A stretch of DNA of 64,000 nucleotides from Phenylobacterium sp. (GTDB taxonomy: Bacteria; Pseudomonadota; Alphaproteobacteria; Caulobacterales; Caulobacteraceae), in contig NZ_JAUSCJ010000022.1 in NCBI RefSeq assembly GCF_030651185.1, positions 310,001 to 374,000 of the forward strand. The letters are read 5' to 3'. Shown piece by piece: positions 63,687 through 64,000 of this stretch (position 1 is the first letter of the stretch; the number at the start of each line of letters is the position of its first letter). Made by a program: the position numbers and the translations under genes. The notes below the pieces were generated by a model, which had not been told where the DNA came from, searched no databases, and saw only the letters and a list, made by a program, of their open reading frames with translations.

Positions 63687-64000
63687 CCCGTCACGGCCTT
63701 CTCGATCAGGCCGAAGAAGTCGTGGGCGAACTGGGTTGTCTGGCCGATGGGGCTGGCGCGCATGCGTTCCCGCAGGCCGGCCCGCAGTTCTACGATCCGG
63801 TCAGGGTCTGTGCCCAGTTTCACCGCGGCGGCGATATAGCCTTCGGTGTCTCGGGCGCAAAGCTCGGGCAGGCCGCCGTTCATCAGGCTGGAATAGCTGA
63901 GCCGCTCGAACAGGGTTTCGCCCACCAGGGTGATCACCGGGACGCCCATCCACAGGCTTTCGCAGGTGGTGGTGCCGCCCGTCTGGGGGAAGCTGTCCAG
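63683..64000 (-). CDS. GT41 / TPR-type O-linked N-acetylglucosamine transferase-like protein (N-terminal part outside window)
   Basis: The last 105 residues are visible. The motif LDSFPQTGGTTTCESLW, followed by GVPVITLVGETLFERLSYS, is the donor-binding end of SPINDLY/OGT-type glycosyltransferases. The frame continues through the right edge at 64000. Homologues with N-terminal TPR repeats glycosylate proteins (including flagellins in related bacteria) or join surface-glycan loci. The acceptor is unknown. Confidence 0.82.
   Translation of the reverse strand: MDSFPQTGGTTTCESLWMGVPVITLVGETLFERLSYSSLMNGGLPELCARDTEGYIAAAVKLGTDPDRIVELRAGLRERMRASPIGQTTQFAHDFFGLIEKAVTG

Overview
The window reads as a high-GC alphaproteobacterial chromosome, most likely Caulobacteraceae (Phenylobacterium- or Caulobacter-like). 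This is inferred from gene content: a complete protocatechuate 4,5-cleavage operon, a PrtD/RsaD-type secretion pair beside an RTX surface protein inside an O-antigen-type locus, a Flp pilin, FliK- and FlhB-like genes, TonB-dependent uptake and GANTC sites in an intergenic hairpin. No rRNA, tRNA, IS element, phage gene or CRISPR array was seen. No stretch longer than 300 bases lacks a gene.

Region 1 (1-14425), aromatic catabolism. A DUF979/DUF969 membrane pair and an acyl-CoA ligase/thiolase pair lie on the minus strand. Divergent from the ligase runs one tight plus-strand operon: P450, pobA, ligK, ligU/galD, a 6PGDH-like gene, ligJ, a dicarboxylate symporter, ligI, ligA, ligB and ligC. Together these take 4-hydroxybenzoate through protocatechuate, 2-pyrone-4,6-dicarboxylate and oxalomesaconate to pyruvate and oxaloacetate. 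No pathway regulator gene is in the window.

Region 2 (14422-20918), housekeeping and accessory genes: a PHB-depolymerase-type esterase, a thioredoxin-reductase-like flavoprotein, a transglutaminase-like protein, FliK-like and short FlhB-like genes, a Flp pilin and small proteins of unknown function.

Region 3 (21067-26177), uptake: a TonB receptor and two MFS carriers (ACS type and PcaK/AAHS type). Four 15-bp sites fitting GTNNGTNNNACNNAC (two exact, two with one mismatch) precede the P450 operon, ligI, the TonB receptor and the PcaK-like carrier. This suggests one regulator may join uptake with catabolism.

Region 4 (26174-64000), cell-surface polysaccharide and surface protein: many glycosyltransferases, an ABC-2 permease/ATPase pair, a GHMP sugar kinase, a polyprenyl-phosphate glycosyltransferase with a small flippase-like protein, a PIG-L deacetylase with a GNAT acyltransferase, two sulfotransferases, and a CDP-glucose-derived deoxysugar operon with a C-methyltransferase. 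In its middle sit a type I secretion ATPase, its adaptor and a 709-aa RTX protein built from a regular 36-residue super-repeat. Three proteins here share 37-39-residue 'YPDVA...PLxHYL...EGRxPHPLF' repeats, and one of them carries nothing else but a coiled coil. The right edge cuts a GT41-like gene.
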